A DNA stretch of 64,000 nucleotides, taken from NCBI RefSeq assembly GCF_036226765.1, contig NZ_CP109017.1:4961001-5025000 (forward strand). The letters run 5' to 3'. How positions within the stretch are numbered: the stretch's first letter is position 1; each line of letters begins with the position of its first letter. Position numbers and translations under genes: made by a program. Below, in pieces: positions 9,403-17,881 of the stretch. The notes below the pieces were generated by a model. It worked only from the letters and a program-made list of their open reading frames with translations, ran no database searches and had not been told where the DNA came from. This DNA is from Streptomyces sp. NBC_00670. Lineage in GTDB: Bacteria > Actinomycetota > Actinomycetes > Streptomycetales > Streptomycetaceae.

Positions 9403-9424
9403 GTCGCGCAGTTCCCCGCGCCCC
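9403..9424. repeat. Copy of the GGGCGCGGGGAACTGCGCGA intergenic repeat (reverse orientation)
   Basis: The + strand reads TCGCGCAGTTCCCCGCGCCC, the reverse complement of the core at 2187-2207 and 15,829-15,850. It lies between the convergent monooxygenase and NlpC genes, where a terminator would be expected. Confidence 0.6.
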
Positions 9425-9459
9425 TGGCCGGCTGCCGTGACGGTTACCCCGGTGTGCGG

Positions 9460-10491
9460 TCACGCGGGGCGGACCGCGCCCAGTACCGGGGCCGTGGCCA
9501 AGGGGGTCATGGTGATCGTCGCGCCGGGGCGGGGGGCCTGTACCACCATGCCGTGGCCCGCGTACAGCGCCACATGTGTCGCGTCGGGGTGGTAGAGGAC
9601 CAGGTCCCCGGGGCGCAGCGCGGTCAGCGGTACGTGGGGGAGGTCGGCCCACTGGGACTGGCTCGTGCGGGGGATGGGGTGGCCCGCCGCCCGCCACGCC
9701 TCCGACGTCAGCCCCGAGCAGTCGTACGACGACGGCCCCGCCGCCCCCCACCGGTATGGCTTGCCGATCTGGTCGACGGCGTACCGCAGCGCCTCCGCCC
9801 CCGCGGCCGACGACGGCCGCCCGTCGTCGCCCACCGCCCCGGAGGTGAGCAGCTCGTTCTGCGCGGCGGCCGTCCGCTCCTGCTCCAGCCGGGTCACCTC
9901 CGCGAGCCGCTCCGGGCTCAGCGAGGCGAGGAGCTTCTCGACGGCACCGAGTTTCGTGCGGACGGTGTCGCGGTCCTTCCGCCGCTGGTCGGCGAGGGTC
10001 TGCTGCCGGTTCAGCGCGCGCCGCGCGGCATGCGCGAGGGCGTCGGCGCGACGGGCCCCGCCGGACAGCCGGGTCACCGTCTCGGCCCGCTCGCGCGCGA
10101 GCCGGCCGACCACGTGCGCCTGGTCGAGGAACCGCTGCGGATCGCGGGCGAGCAGCAGCCGTACGTAGGGGGAGAGGCCGGAGACGCCCTGGTACTGCTG
10201 CCGGGCGAGCCGTCCCGCCGCCCCGCGGCCGTCGTCGAGAGAGCGCCGGGCAGCGGCGAGCTCGCCGTCCAGCTTCGCCGACTCCGTGCGCTGCCGGGCG
10301 AGTTTCTCGGCGGTGGCGTTGTACGTCTCGGTGGCCTGCTCGGCGCCCCGGTACAGCTCCGAGAGGTCGGTCAGGAGCTCGGACAGCGGCCGTTCCTCCG
10401 GTGCGGGGTCGGCCGCCGCGCGGGTCGGCGCCAGTACGACCGAGGCGGTCACCGCCGCCGTGCAGACCAGACGGAGCAGGCGTCCTGACAC
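9460..10491 (-). CDS. Secreted NlpC/P60 (C40) peptidoglycan endopeptidase
   Basis: 343 residues from GTG 10491, preceded by an ideal GGAGGTGA ribosome site. A signal peptide (LLRLVCTAAVTASVVLAPTRAAA) precedes ~190 residues of heptad-rich coiled coil, then the catalytic NlpC/P60 domain. The catalytic Cys is in YDCSGLTSEAWRAAG and the His in THVALYAGHGMVVQAPRPG. Such enzymes cut the D-Glu to diamino acid bond of stem peptides during growth or sporulation. The coiled coil resembles the autoinhibitory region of RipA-type hydrolases. It is probably exported and cell-wall associated. Confidence 0.92.
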   Translation of the reverse strand: MSGRLLRLVCTAAVTASVVLAPTRAAADPAPEERPLSELLTDLSELYRGAEQATETYNATAEKLARQRTESAKLDGELAAARRSLDDGRGAAGRLARQQYQGVSGLSPYVRLLLARDPQRFLDQAHVVGRLARERAETVTRLSGGARRADALAHAARRALNRQQTLADQRRKDRDTVRTKLGAVEKLLASLSPERLAEVTRLEQERTAAAQNELLTSGAVGDDGRPSSAAGAEALRYAVDQIGKPYRWGAAGPSSYDCSGLTSEAWRAAGHPIPRTSQSQWADLPHVPLTALRPGDLVLYHPDATHVALYAGHGMVVQAPRPGATITMTPLATAPVLGAVRPA

Positions 10492-10593
10492 GTCATCACC
10501 TCCGGAGGCGGACGGCCCCTCCGCCCGCGCACCGGCAGGATCATGTGACCGCGACCCGGGCGCCTCCCGGGTGGTCGCATCGGAGCAGCCGGG
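10492..10593 (-). promoter_or_regulatory. 5' leader of the NlpC/P60 gene with hairpins
   Basis: The minus-strand leader can fold at 10,551-10,578 (GCGACCCGGG with CCCGGGTGGTCGC, small bulge) and at about 10,506-10,524 (GGCGGA/TCCGCC). ydaO (c-di-AMP) riboswitches often precede such hydrolases in Streptomyces. The available leader before the next gene is only about 100 bp and I do not see that motif. Confidence 0.3.
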
Positions 10594-10938
10594 TCACCCT
10601 TCGGAGCGGTCCCCGCCGTCCCCCGGCGTGGCGTCCGGCGCGGAGGCGCCCGGCGGCGTACGGGACGCCGTCGGCCCGGGGTTCGACCATGGCCAACGCG
10701 GCCCGCGCCCCCCGCTGTCGCCCTCGGCGTCGAACTCGTACCGCCACCTCTGGCTCAGCCCCGTCCGGCCGCGCCCGTACTGGACCCGCCGGTAGACCAG
10801 CACCGTCGGCGGGCCGCCCGCGGCGTCCGGGACCGGGACCCGGTAGGTCTTCGGGGGGTGCCCGGTCAGGCCCAGCAGCACGGGCAGGACGCGCCCGTCC
10901 AGCGGGCCGCCCACGAAGGGGGTGTCTGCGCTCTTCAC
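10594..10938 (-). CDS. Small hypothetical protein
   Basis: 114 residues, start taken at GTG 10938 (KSADTPFVGGPLDGRVLPVLLG). The N-terminal half, with GGPLDG followed by PPKTYRVPVP and VLVYRRV, has the look of the small bacterial proteins that share a GGPxDG motif. The C-terminal half is Gly/Pro/Ser-rich and probably disordered. It lies 102 bp before the NlpC gene and 36 bp after the TetR gene on the same strand, so it could be co-transcribed with either. No function can be assigned. Confidence 0.6.
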   Translation of the reverse strand: MKSADTPFVGGPLDGRVLPVLLGLTGHPPKTYRVPVPDAAGGPPTVLVYRRVQYGRGRTGLSQRWRYEFDAEGDSGGRGPRWPWSNPGPTASRTPPGASAPDATPGDGGDRSEG

Positions 10939-10973
10939 CCCACCAGTCTCACCCGTCTCCGCCCGGACGAGCC

Positions 10974-11714
10974 CTACAGCAGGTGCGCCGCGTCGGCGAG
11001 GACCGGAGCCATCCGGCGGGCCAGCGCCCCGACCGGGCCCTCGGCGCTCTCCATCGCCAGCGCCCGCCGCACCACCGCGGCGGTCGCCTCGTCGCGCCCG
11101 GCGGCGGTGACCAGGCACGCCATGAACTGCTCGACCAGCCAGTCGCGCAGTTCCCCGGCCGACGGCCGCTTGCCCTCGTCGAGCCAGATGAGGGAGGCCG
11201 CCTCCACCGAGGTGATCCACATGCGGACCGTCATCCGCAGCCGGGGACTCGGCCCGGGGGCTTCGAGGTGGTTCAGGATGTGCTCGGCGGCGACCCGGCG
11301 CACCCCGTCGACGATCGCCGTCGTGCGCGAGGTCTCCACGACGCTGCCGCCCTGGAGCAGCGCGCTGAATCCGGCGTCGTGGCCGTCCACGAAGGCCAGG
11401 TAGCGGTCCAGGGCGCGGCCCAGCCGCTCGGTGAGCGGGCCCACGGGCGGCTCGGCGAAGCAGTGCTCCAGCTCCTCGGCGGCCGAGCGCAGCGCGGCCT
11501 CGTACAGCTGCTGCTTGCCGCCGGGGAAGTAGCGGTAGACCAGCGGCCGCGAGACCCCGGCCGCCTCGGCCACGTCGTCCAGCGAGACGTCCTCGGGCAC
11601 CCGGTGCGCGAACAGCGAGAGCGCGGCGGTGAGCAGCTGGCTGCGCCGCTCCTCGACACTGAGCCGGCGGTACGCGCGCGGCGCACGGGTCGTCGGAGCG
11701 GCCTCGGAGGTCAT
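10974..11714 (-). CDS. TetR-family transcriptional regulator
   Basis: 246 residues from ATG 11714. The N-terminal TetR helix-turn-helix is clear: RRSQLLTAALSLFAHR ... VSLDDVAEAAGVSRPLVYRYFPGGKQQLYEAAL. The C-terminal ligand domain includes WITSVEAASLIWLDEGKRPSAGELRDWLVEQF. It lies 73 bp downstream of the AurF-like oxygenase in the same direction, so the two may share a transcript and the regulator may control the oxygenase. Repeats and a palindrome upstream of the oxygenase are candidate operators. Confidence 0.9.
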   Translation of the reverse strand: MTSEAAPTTRAPRAYRRLSVEERRSQLLTAALSLFAHRVPEDVSLDDVAEAAGVSRPLVYRYFPGGKQQLYEAALRSAAEELEHCFAEPPVGPLTERLGRALDRYLAFVDGHDAGFSALLQGGSVVETSRTTAIVDGVRRVAAEHILNHLEAPGPSPRLRMTVRMWITSVEAASLIWLDEGKRPSAGELRDWLVEQFMACLVTAAGRDEATAAVVRRALAMESAEGPVGALARRMAPVLADAAHLL

Positions 11715-11787
11715 GGCCCGAGCGTAACGCGGGGCGGCCGGGCACCTCCCGTCCGCCCTTCACGGCCTTCCGCGACACCCGTCAGGC

Positions 11788-12717
11788 CTACGCCAGCAGT
11801 CCCGACGACTTCCACAGCCGGCGGCCGGCGCCGCGCAGGACGCCGATGTCGTCCAGGAAGTCCGTCAGCCGCTTGGAGCCCGTCTGCATGACCTCCTTGC
11901 GGTGGCCGCTCGCCTTCACCTGCGCCATCGCCTCGCGCCGGTCCAGGCCCACGTTGGTGTACACCTCGGGGTTGACGAAGGCGACGGAGAAGACCCGGGC
12001 GAACTCGCCGGAGGTGACCCGGGTGAACTCCTGCGACCAGCGCGGCGCGGTCATCATCTGCCGGCGCAGCTCCTCGCGGGCGTACCGCACGTGCCGCGCC
12101 TCCTCCACGACGTGGATCCGCGTGACCCCGCGGATCAGCGGCTGCACGCGCTCGTCGGGGAAGGTCAGCCGCTGCATCCAGTCGAGGACCTCCTCGCCGA
12201 GCAGGGTCGCGGTGAAGGAGCCGGGTGTGGTGGAGATCGTCTTGAACAGCCGGCCCAGGTTCTGGTGGGTCCGGCTCACCGGGTACCAGGGGGTGCCGCC
12301 GCGCGAGATCAGCCGGGCGAACATCTTGGAGTGCCGGCACTCGTCCTCGATCTCGGTGAGCGCGTACCGCACGTGCGCGCTCGTCGCCGCCTTGTCGTAG
12401 ATGTGGCGGCAGAGCAGCTGCATCAGGATGATCTCGAACCAGATGCCGAGCGAGGCGAGCGCCGCCGCTTCGTGCTGGGAGAGCAGGATGCGCTGCTCCT
12501 CGCTCATCCGCTTCCACAGCGGGGTGCCGTACAGCGACACCAGCTCCGGCGGCCAGAACCACTTGCCCTCCTCGAAGGGGGCCTCCCAGTCCAGCTCCTT
12601 GTCGGGATCGAAGGAGTGCTTGGCGGAGGAGTCGAGCAGCCGCTTCGCCACCTGCTCCCGGTCCTTGAGCAGGCCGAGCGCGTCGCGCAGCACCTCGGCC
12701 TCCGTCACGGTCGTCAT
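11788..12717 (-). CDS. AurF-like non-heme diiron oxygenase
   Basis: 309 residues from ATG 12717 (MTTVTEAEVL). The diiron ligand motifs are EIEDECRHSKMF in the middle and HVVEEARHVRYAREEL later, with a further Glu in HEAAALAS. This is the arrangement of the para-aminobenzoate N-oxygenase AurF family. AurF oxidises arylamines to nitro compounds; most homologues have unknown substrates and some act on fatty or aromatic compounds. The gene pairs with a TetR regulator, so it is probably inducible. No biosynthetic cluster surrounds it. Confidence 0.82.
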   Translation of the reverse strand: MTTVTEAEVLRDALGLLKDREQVAKRLLDSSAKHSFDPDKELDWEAPFEEGKWFWPPELVSLYGTPLWKRMSEEQRILLSQHEAAALASLGIWFEIILMQLLCRHIYDKAATSAHVRYALTEIEDECRHSKMFARLISRGGTPWYPVSRTHQNLGRLFKTISTTPGSFTATLLGEEVLDWMQRLTFPDERVQPLIRGVTRIHVVEEARHVRYAREELRRQMMTAPRWSQEFTRVTSGEFARVFSVAFVNPEVYTNVGLDRREAMAQVKASGHRKEVMQTGSKRLTDFLDDIGVLRGAGRRLWKSSGLLA

Positions 12718-12732
12718 GCGTTCCCACCTCGT

Positions 12733-12860
12733 CGTACGTGCGTACCTGCGTACGTGCGTATGGAGTTCGTGTCGCCGCCCAGCGGGCACCCGGACTTGGG
12801 TTACCGGTGGTTACCTACGGCCCGACTCTTATGAGACTGCTTGTCAGCAAGGACGTCAAT
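12733..12860 (-). promoter_or_regulatory. Promoter/operator region of the AurF-like gene
   Basis: Two identical 12-bp repeats CGTACGTGCGTA lie at 12,733-12,744 and 12,749-12,760, 16 bp apart and just upstream of the ribosome site. Farther up on the minus strand, TTGACG (12,859-12,854) and CTCATA about 18 bp later form a plausible promoter. A TTGCTGACAAGCAG near-palindrome sits in its spacer. These are natural candidates for TetR binding. Confidence 0.45.
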
Positions 12861-12911
12861 CCCCCGCGTCCCACTTCCCACGTACTTCGCACACTCCCCG
12901 GCGGGTGAGCG

Positions 12912-14396
12912 CTACGGCGACTGTCGGCGCGCGTCCGCCGCCTTGTCGGCGAGCACCGCCTCCATCACCGCACGGGCGATCGGCGCCGCGTCCCCGCCCC
13001 CGCTGATCTCGCCCCGCGCCCCCGCATCCTCCACCACCACCGCGACCGCCACCGCCGGGGCCGGCGCGTCCTCGCCCCGCGCCCAGGAGATGAACCAGGC
13101 GTACGGCGTCCCCGCGTTGCCCACGCCGTGCTGCGCGGTGCCCGTCTTGCCGCCCACGACCGCCCCGGGAATCGCCGCGTTGGTGCCGGTGCCCTCCTCC
13201 ACCACGCCCGTCATCAGCTCCCGCAGCCGCTCGGCCGTCCGCTGCCGCATCGCCCGGTGCAGGCTGCGCGGCCGGGTGGCGGACAGGGTGGTGCCGGCCG
13301 CGGTCGTGGTCCGCTCCACGAGATACGGCACCGGGACCGTGCCGTCGCCCGCCACCGCCGAGGCGATCATCGCCATCTGCAGCGGGGTGGCCCGGGTGTC
13401 GTACTGCCCGATCGACGACAGCGCCAGCTGCGCCCGGTCCTGCTTCACGGCGAACGTGGACCGTGCCACCGGGAACGGCACCCGCAGCCCCGCGTCGTTG
13501 AACCCGAAGGAGGCCGCCGTACGTGCCATCGCCTCCACCCCGACCCGCACGCCGAGCTTGGCGAACACCGTGTTGCAGGACCACTCGAAGGCGTACCGCA
13601 CGGAGGCGTCCGCGCAGCCGTCCACCTCGTTGGTCAGCCGGGTCCGGGTGCCGGGCAGCGTGTACGGGTCCGGGGAGGCCGTCTCGGCGTCCAGATCGTC
13701 GACCACACCGGTGTCGAGGGCCGCCGCGGCCGTGACCACCTTGAACGTGGAGCCCGGGGGATAGGTCTGGTCGATCGCCCGGTTCAGCATCGGCCGGTCC
13801 GGGTCGCCGCCCAGCCGCCGCCAGGCCCGTGCCGAGGCGTCCCCCGTGCCCGACAGCTCACCCGGGTCGTACGACGGCACCGACACCAGCGCCAGGATCC
13901 GCCCCGTCACCGGGTCGAGGGCCGCCACCGCCCCGTGCCGCCCGGCCAGTCCTTCGTAGGCCGCGCGCTGGGCGTCCGGGTCGATCGTCGTCACCACCGT
14001 GCCGCCGGTGGAGCGGGCGCGGGTGAGGCCGTGCAGGAGGGGGAGCGCGGCGAGCCCCGGGTCCGTGCCGGCGAGCAGCCCGTCCTGGGCGTGCTCCAGC
14101 AGCGTGGTGCCGTACACCTGCGAGGCGAAGCCGGTGACCGGGGCGTACAGCGGGCCGTCGGTGTACGTCCGCGCGTACCGGAACATCCCGCCGGTGTCGC
14201 GCGAGCCGGTCACCGGGTCGCCGCCGACCAGGACGTCACCGCGCGGCTGCCCCCAACGGGCGATGTCGGTGCGGCGGTTGGCGGGGTTGCCGGCGTAGTC
14301 GTCGGACCGTACGAGCTGCACGCGCACCACGTTGACGAGCAGCGCCACCAGCAGCAGCGCGCACAGCAGCGCGGCGCGGCGGATGTACCGGGTCAT
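12912..14396 (-). CDS. pbpA: Penicillin-binding protein, PbpA/class B transpeptidase
   Basis: 494 residues from ATG 14396. There is one N-terminal membrane anchor (RAALLCALLLVALLVNVVRVQLV). The transpeptidase domain has the active-site motif PPGSTFK (SxxK), WSCN (SxN) and GKTGTAQ (KTG) in the correct order. Class B PBPs cross-link peptidoglycan and pair with a SEDS glycosyltransferase. Here the partner lies immediately upstream, overlapping by 4 bp (ATGA). At 494 residues it is the short PbpA form, not a full FtsI with a dimerisation domain. Confidence 0.93.
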   Translation of the reverse strand: MTRYIRRAALLCALLLVALLVNVVRVQLVRSDDYAGNPANRRTDIARWGQPRGDVLVGGDPVTGSRDTGGMFRYARTYTDGPLYAPVTGFASQVYGTTLLEHAQDGLLAGTDPGLAALPLLHGLTRARSTGGTVVTTIDPDAQRAAYEGLAGRHGAVAALDPVTGRILALVSVPSYDPGELSGTGDASARAWRRLGGDPDRPMLNRAIDQTYPPGSTFKVVTAAAALDTGVVDDLDAETASPDPYTLPGTRTRLTNEVDGCADASVRYAFEWSCNTVFAKLGVRVGVEAMARTAASFGFNDAGLRVPFPVARSTFAVKQDRAQLALSSIGQYDTRATPLQMAMIASAVAGDGTVPVPYLVERTTTAAGTTLSATRPRSLHRAMRQRTAERLRELMTGVVEEGTGTNAAIPGAVVGGKTGTAQHGVGNAGTPYAWFISWARGEDAPAPAVAVAVVVEDAGARGEISGGGDAAPIARAVMEAVLADKAADARRQSP

Positions 14397-15775
14397 GGGG
14401 CCGCCGTTCCGTCTTTGTCGGGGGAGGCCGCGGGGCTGTGCTGGGAGGCCGGTGTCCTGCCGCCGGGCGCGGCGCCCGCCTCGCTCTCGTCGCGCCGGGC
14501 GGAGTCACTGAGCCGGATCAGCAGCGCGACGATGATCCAGTTGGTGACCAGCGACGACCCGCCCTGCGCCAGGAACGGCATCGCCATCCCGGTGAGCGGG
14601 ATCAGCCCCGTCACCCCGCCCGCGATCACGAACACCTGCAACGCCAGGATCGAGGCGAGCCCCACGGCCAGCAGCCGGCCGAACGGGTCGCGCAGCGCGA
14701 GCCCGGCCCGGTAGCCGCGCTCCACCAGCAGCGCGTACAGCCCGAACACCGCGACCAGCCCCGCAAGGCCCAGCTCCTCCCCGGCCGTGGCCAGGATGAA
14801 GTCCGACTTGGCGGCGAAGCCGATGAGGATCGAGTGACCGGCGCCGAGGCCGGTGCCGAGCAGCCCGCCCGCGGCGAACGCGAACAGCGACTGGGCGAGC
14901 TGGTTGGGGCCCTGGCCCGCCTCGATGGAGGCGAAGGGGTGCAGCCAGTCCTCCACCCGCCCGTGCACATGCGGCTCCAGCCGCCCCACCGCCAGCGCAC
15001 CGGCCACCGCCAGCAGCAGCCCGACGGCCACCCAGCCGGTGCGCCCGGTGGCGACGTACAGCAGGACGACGAACAGCCCGAAGAACAGCAGCGAGGTGCC
15101 GAGGTCCCGCTCCAGCACCAGGACCCCCACGCTGAGCAGCCAGATCGCCACGACCGGCCCGAGCACCCGCCCGGTGGGGAACTGCAACCGCCACAGCCGG
15201 CGCCCGGCGTACGCCAGCGCGTGCCCGTTGGCGGCGAGATACCCGGCGAAGAACACCGCAAGGAGCACCTTCGCGAACTCGCCCGGCTGCAACGAGAACC
15301 CGGCGATCCGCACCCAGATCCGGGCGCCGTTCACCGCCGGGAAGAAGATCGGCACGGTCAGCAGGGCGAGCGCCCCGACGACGCTCACGTACGCGTACCG
15401 CTGCAGCACCCGGTGGTCGTCCAGCACGACGACCACCACGATGAACAGCGCGACGCCGAGGGTGGACCAGTTGAGCTGGGTCGGCGCGGCGGCGTCACCC
15501 GGCGTCTCCAGGTCCAGCCGGTAGATCAGCACCAGCCCGAGCCCGTTCAGCAGCACGGCGATGGGCAGCAGCACGGGGTCCGCGAGCGGCGCCCGGAACC
15601 GCACGGCGAGATGCGCGAGCAGCGCGAGGACGGCCAGCCCGGCCCCGTACCCGGCCGCCCCCGGCGGCACGGCACCGTGCCGCGCGAGCCCCACCGCGCA
15701 GTACCCGCACACGGACAGCACCACGGCAAGCGAAATGAGCAAGACCTCGACCCCACGCCATCCGGTCCGCCGCAT
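14393..15775 (-). CDS. SEDS peptidoglycan polymerase, FtsW/RodA/SpoVE family
   Basis: 460 residues from ATG 15,775 (MRRTGWRGVEVLLISLAVVL). It has about ten to twelve hydrophobic segments. The SEDS signatures include the NGARIWVRIAGFSLQPGEFAK region and VLVLERDLGTSLLFFGLF, which carries the essential Asp. The C-terminal GLIPLTGMAMPFLAQGGSS motif is clear. SEDS proteins polymerise glycan strands from lipid II in complex with a class B PBP. It is translationally coupled to the pbpA gene below. No PknB or PP2C genes flank it, so this looks like a second copy or a relocated pair. Confidence 0.93.
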   Translation of the reverse strand: MRRTGWRGVEVLLISLAVVLSVCGYCAVGLARHGAVPPGAAGYGAGLAVLALLAHLAVRFRAPLADPVLLPIAVLLNGLGLVLIYRLDLETPGDAAAPTQLNWSTLGVALFIVVVVVLDDHRVLQRYAYVSVVGALALLTVPIFFPAVNGARIWVRIAGFSLQPGEFAKVLLAVFFAGYLAANGHALAYAGRRLWRLQFPTGRVLGPVVAIWLLSVGVLVLERDLGTSLLFFGLFVVLLYVATGRTGWVAVGLLLAVAGALAVGRLEPHVHGRVEDWLHPFASIEAGQGPNQLAQSLFAFAAGGLLGTGLGAGHSILIGFAAKSDFILATAGEELGLAGLVAVFGLYALLVERGYRAGLALRDPFGRLLAVGLASILALQVFVIAGGVTGLIPLTGMAMPFLAQGGSSLVTNWIIVALLIRLSDSARRDESEAGAAPGGRTPASQHSPAASPDKDGTAAP

Positions 15776-15810
15776 ATTCGCAACATACCGGCATGAATAG
15801 GATGGAGGGT

Positions 15811-15960
15811 AAGGGGCGCGCCCCCAAAGGGGCGCGGGGAACTGCGCGAGAAGTCCCCACCCACCCGCACCCGGCAACGCACCCAACGGGGTCGAAGGGG
15901 CGGAGCCCCTTGAAGGGACGGGAAGGGTAGGGGCGGCGGGGGCGAGAAAACCCGGCCGAA
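15811..15960. repeat. Composite intergenic repeat (two element types)
   Basis: Element one, GGGCGCGGGGAACTGCGCGA, lies at about 15,829-15,850. Element two follows: a stem AAGGGGC-gga-GCCCCTT at 15,895-15,911, then GACGGGAAGGGTAGGGGCGG and a GGGGGCGAGAAAA end. The same order occurs near 18,900-19,060 and, inverted, at 1240-1345. Confidence 0.6.
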
Positions 15961-16022
15961 CCCCCCACCTTGCCCCCACCCCGCACCCCCTGTTCCCATG
16001 GAACGAGGGGGTGAGCACCCGT

Positions 16023-16847
16023 ATGACCCAACTCCGCGTCACGCCGTCCCGCCACCACACCCACGACCGCCTCTACGTCCACCACCCCGACGGCACCACC
16101 CTCGCCTGGTACGACCGGGACACCTCCCGCGTCAACCTCCTCGACACCGCCCTCCAGGACGCCGTCCTGGAAACCCTCGCCCCCTTCCTCACCGGCCCCG
16201 TCACCGTCGGCCCGCCCCCCGTCCCCACCCCCGCGGACCTCGCCCGCCTCGCCCTCCACCCCGACGACGACCTCGCCCCCAACCGCCCCGGCGAGGCCCT
16301 CCTCGTCGCCCTGGACCGCACCCCCGCCCGCCACCGCCACCCCGCCGTCGCCCGCCTCCGCCCCGACCCCCGCCGCCACGCCCTCACCGCCGAGCAGACG
16401 GTCGGCGACACCCTGGACGCCCTGGACGGCGCCGGCTGGCACGTCCTGCACTCCCTCCCGCTCCCCGGCGGCGACCGCATCCACCACCTGGCCATCGGCC
16501 CCGGCGGCCTCCTCTGTATCCACGCGCTCCCCGCCCACCGGCAGCGCGTCCTGGTCGCCGACCCCATGGTCACCACGGGCCGCCGCGAGGCGGAGCCCCT
16601 GCTGCGCCGTCTGCGCGCCGACGCCCGCCGTGCCGCGTACGCCCTGACGGCCGAGGTCACCCCGCTCCTCGCCGTCGTCGCCCCGGCGCGGCTGGAGGTC
16701 ACCGCCCCGCCCCGCGACGGCCTGCGCGTCCTGCACGCCACGGACCTGTCCGGCACCCTCGCCCACCTGGGCGGCGTCCTGAAACCGGCGGACGCGGAGT
16801 CCCTGTACGCCCTGGCCCGCGACCGCCACACCTGGGCACGCCTCTGA
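16023..16847 (+). CDS. NERD-like domain protein
   Basis: 274 residues from ATG 16,023, 8 bp after GAGGGGG; GTG 16,011 in the same frame is an alternative start. After an N-terminal region (RLYVHHPDGTTLAWYDRDTSRVNLL) the central part reads EQTVGDTLDALDGAGWHVLHSLPL then RIHHLAIGPGGLLCIHAL. This matches the start of NERD nuclease-related domains (E ... W ... D/H-hydrophobic-G-P-x-G). The usual DIDH metal aspartates are replaced by RIHH, so nuclease activity is doubtful. The role is unknown. Confidence 0.65.
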   Translation: MTQLRVTPSRHHTHDRLYVHHPDGTTLAWYDRDTSRVNLLDTALQDAVLETLAPFLTGPVTVGPPPVPTPADLARLALHPDDDLAPNRPGEALLVALDRTPARHRHPAVARLRPDPRRHALTAEQTVGDTLDALDGAGWHVLHSLPLPGGDRIHHLAIGPGGLLCIHALPAHRQRVLVADPMVTTGRREAEPLLRRLRADARRAAYALTAEVTPLLAVVAPARLEVTAPPRDGLRVLHATDLSGTLAHLGGVLKPADAESLYALARDRHTWARL

Positions 16848-16910
16848 GGGCCCGAGAGACCCGTGGCTCCGAGGGACCCGTGGCTCCGAGGGGCCCGAGG
16901 GACCCGAGGC

Positions 16911-17795
16911 TCACGGCAGTTCCGGTGCCGTCCCCTCCGCCTCGCACAGGGGCGCCATCAGATCCCCGTAGTCCCGCAGCCGCGGCGCCAGGTCCGCGGC
17001 CCGGAAGGCGAGCCGCTCCGGCGCCCCGCACTCGGCGACCTCCTCCCAGGTCACCGGCGTCGAGACCAGCGGCTCGCGGCGGGCCCGCAGGGTGTAGGGG
17101 GCGGCCGTGGTCTTCTTCGCCGCGTTCTGGCTCCAGTCCACGAACACCTTCCCCGGCCGCAGGCTGCGGGTCATCCGGTGCAGGACCAGCTCCGGCATGG
17201 CCTTCTCCGCCTCCACCGCGAGCCGTTTGGCGTACTCCGTCGCCCGTTCGGACGGCACCGGCGCGATCGCCGCCAGCAGATGCAGCCCCTTGGACCCGGA
17301 GGTCTTCGCGTACGCCGTGACCCCGTCCGCCGCCAGCCGCTCGCGCAGCCACAGCGCGACCTCGCAGCACTCCACGACCGTCGCCGGAGCTCCCGGGTCC
17401 AGATCGAGGACCAGCCGGTCCGCCTCGCCCGGCGCCTGGGCCCGCCACTGCGGGGTGTGGAACTCGGTCACCTGGTTCGCCGCCCACATCAGCGACGGCA
17501 GGTCCTGTACGACGACCTGCCGTGCCGGCCCCTCCGAACGCGGCACCTCGGCCGTGGTGACCCACTCGGGCGTCCCCGGCGGCACGCTCTTGACGAAGAA
17601 CAGCTGGCCGTCCGGCCCGTCCGGATACCGCAGGAAGGACAGCGGGCGGTCGCGCAGATGGGGGAGCAGGGCCTCGGCGGTGGTGGCGTAGTAGTGCAGC
17701 AGCTCGCCCTTGGTGAAGCCGGTCGCCGGGTGCAGCACCTTCTCCAGATTGCTGAGCGCGAGCCGCCGCCCCTCCACCTCTGTCATCGGCGTCAT
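16911..17795 (-). CDS. ligD: NHEJ DNA ligase D, stand-alone polymerase domain (LigD-Pol)
   Basis: 294 residues from ATG 17,795. It matches the archaeo-eukaryotic primase-type polymerase of LigD: LSNLEKVLHPATGFTKGELLHYY near the N-terminus, DRLVLDLDPG with the metal aspartates, KTSGSKGLHLLA, and VFVDWSQNAAKKTTAAPYTLRARREP. It extends or fills broken ends, with preference for ribonucleotides. The ligase and phosphoesterase domains are not present and must be encoded elsewhere. It is divergent from ku with an 86-bp gap, so the two NHEJ genes probably share a control region. Confidence 0.93.
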   Translation of the reverse strand: MTPMTEVEGRRLALSNLEKVLHPATGFTKGELLHYYATTAEALLPHLRDRPLSFLRYPDGPDGQLFFVKSVPPGTPEWVTTAEVPRSEGPARQVVVQDLPSLMWAANQVTEFHTPQWRAQAPGEADRLVLDLDPGAPATVVECCEVALWLRERLAADGVTAYAKTSGSKGLHLLAAIAPVPSERATEYAKRLAVEAEKAMPELVLHRMTRSLRPGKVFVDWSQNAAKKTTAAPYTLRARREPLVSTPVTWEEVAECGAPERLAFRAADLAPRLRDYGDLMAPLCEAEGTAPELP

Positions 17796-17881
17796 ACGAT
17801 GACAATCCCACGAAACCGGGGCATAACGTCTGTACACCGTCCGCATACCGCCGCCGTACTCGACTCGGAAGGGTGCTGTAC

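Noticed and set aside
10492..10593. Possible c-di-AMP (ydaO) riboswitch before the NlpC/P60 gene
   Set aside because: The leader is too short and the conserved ydaO core is not seen; only simple hairpins are present.
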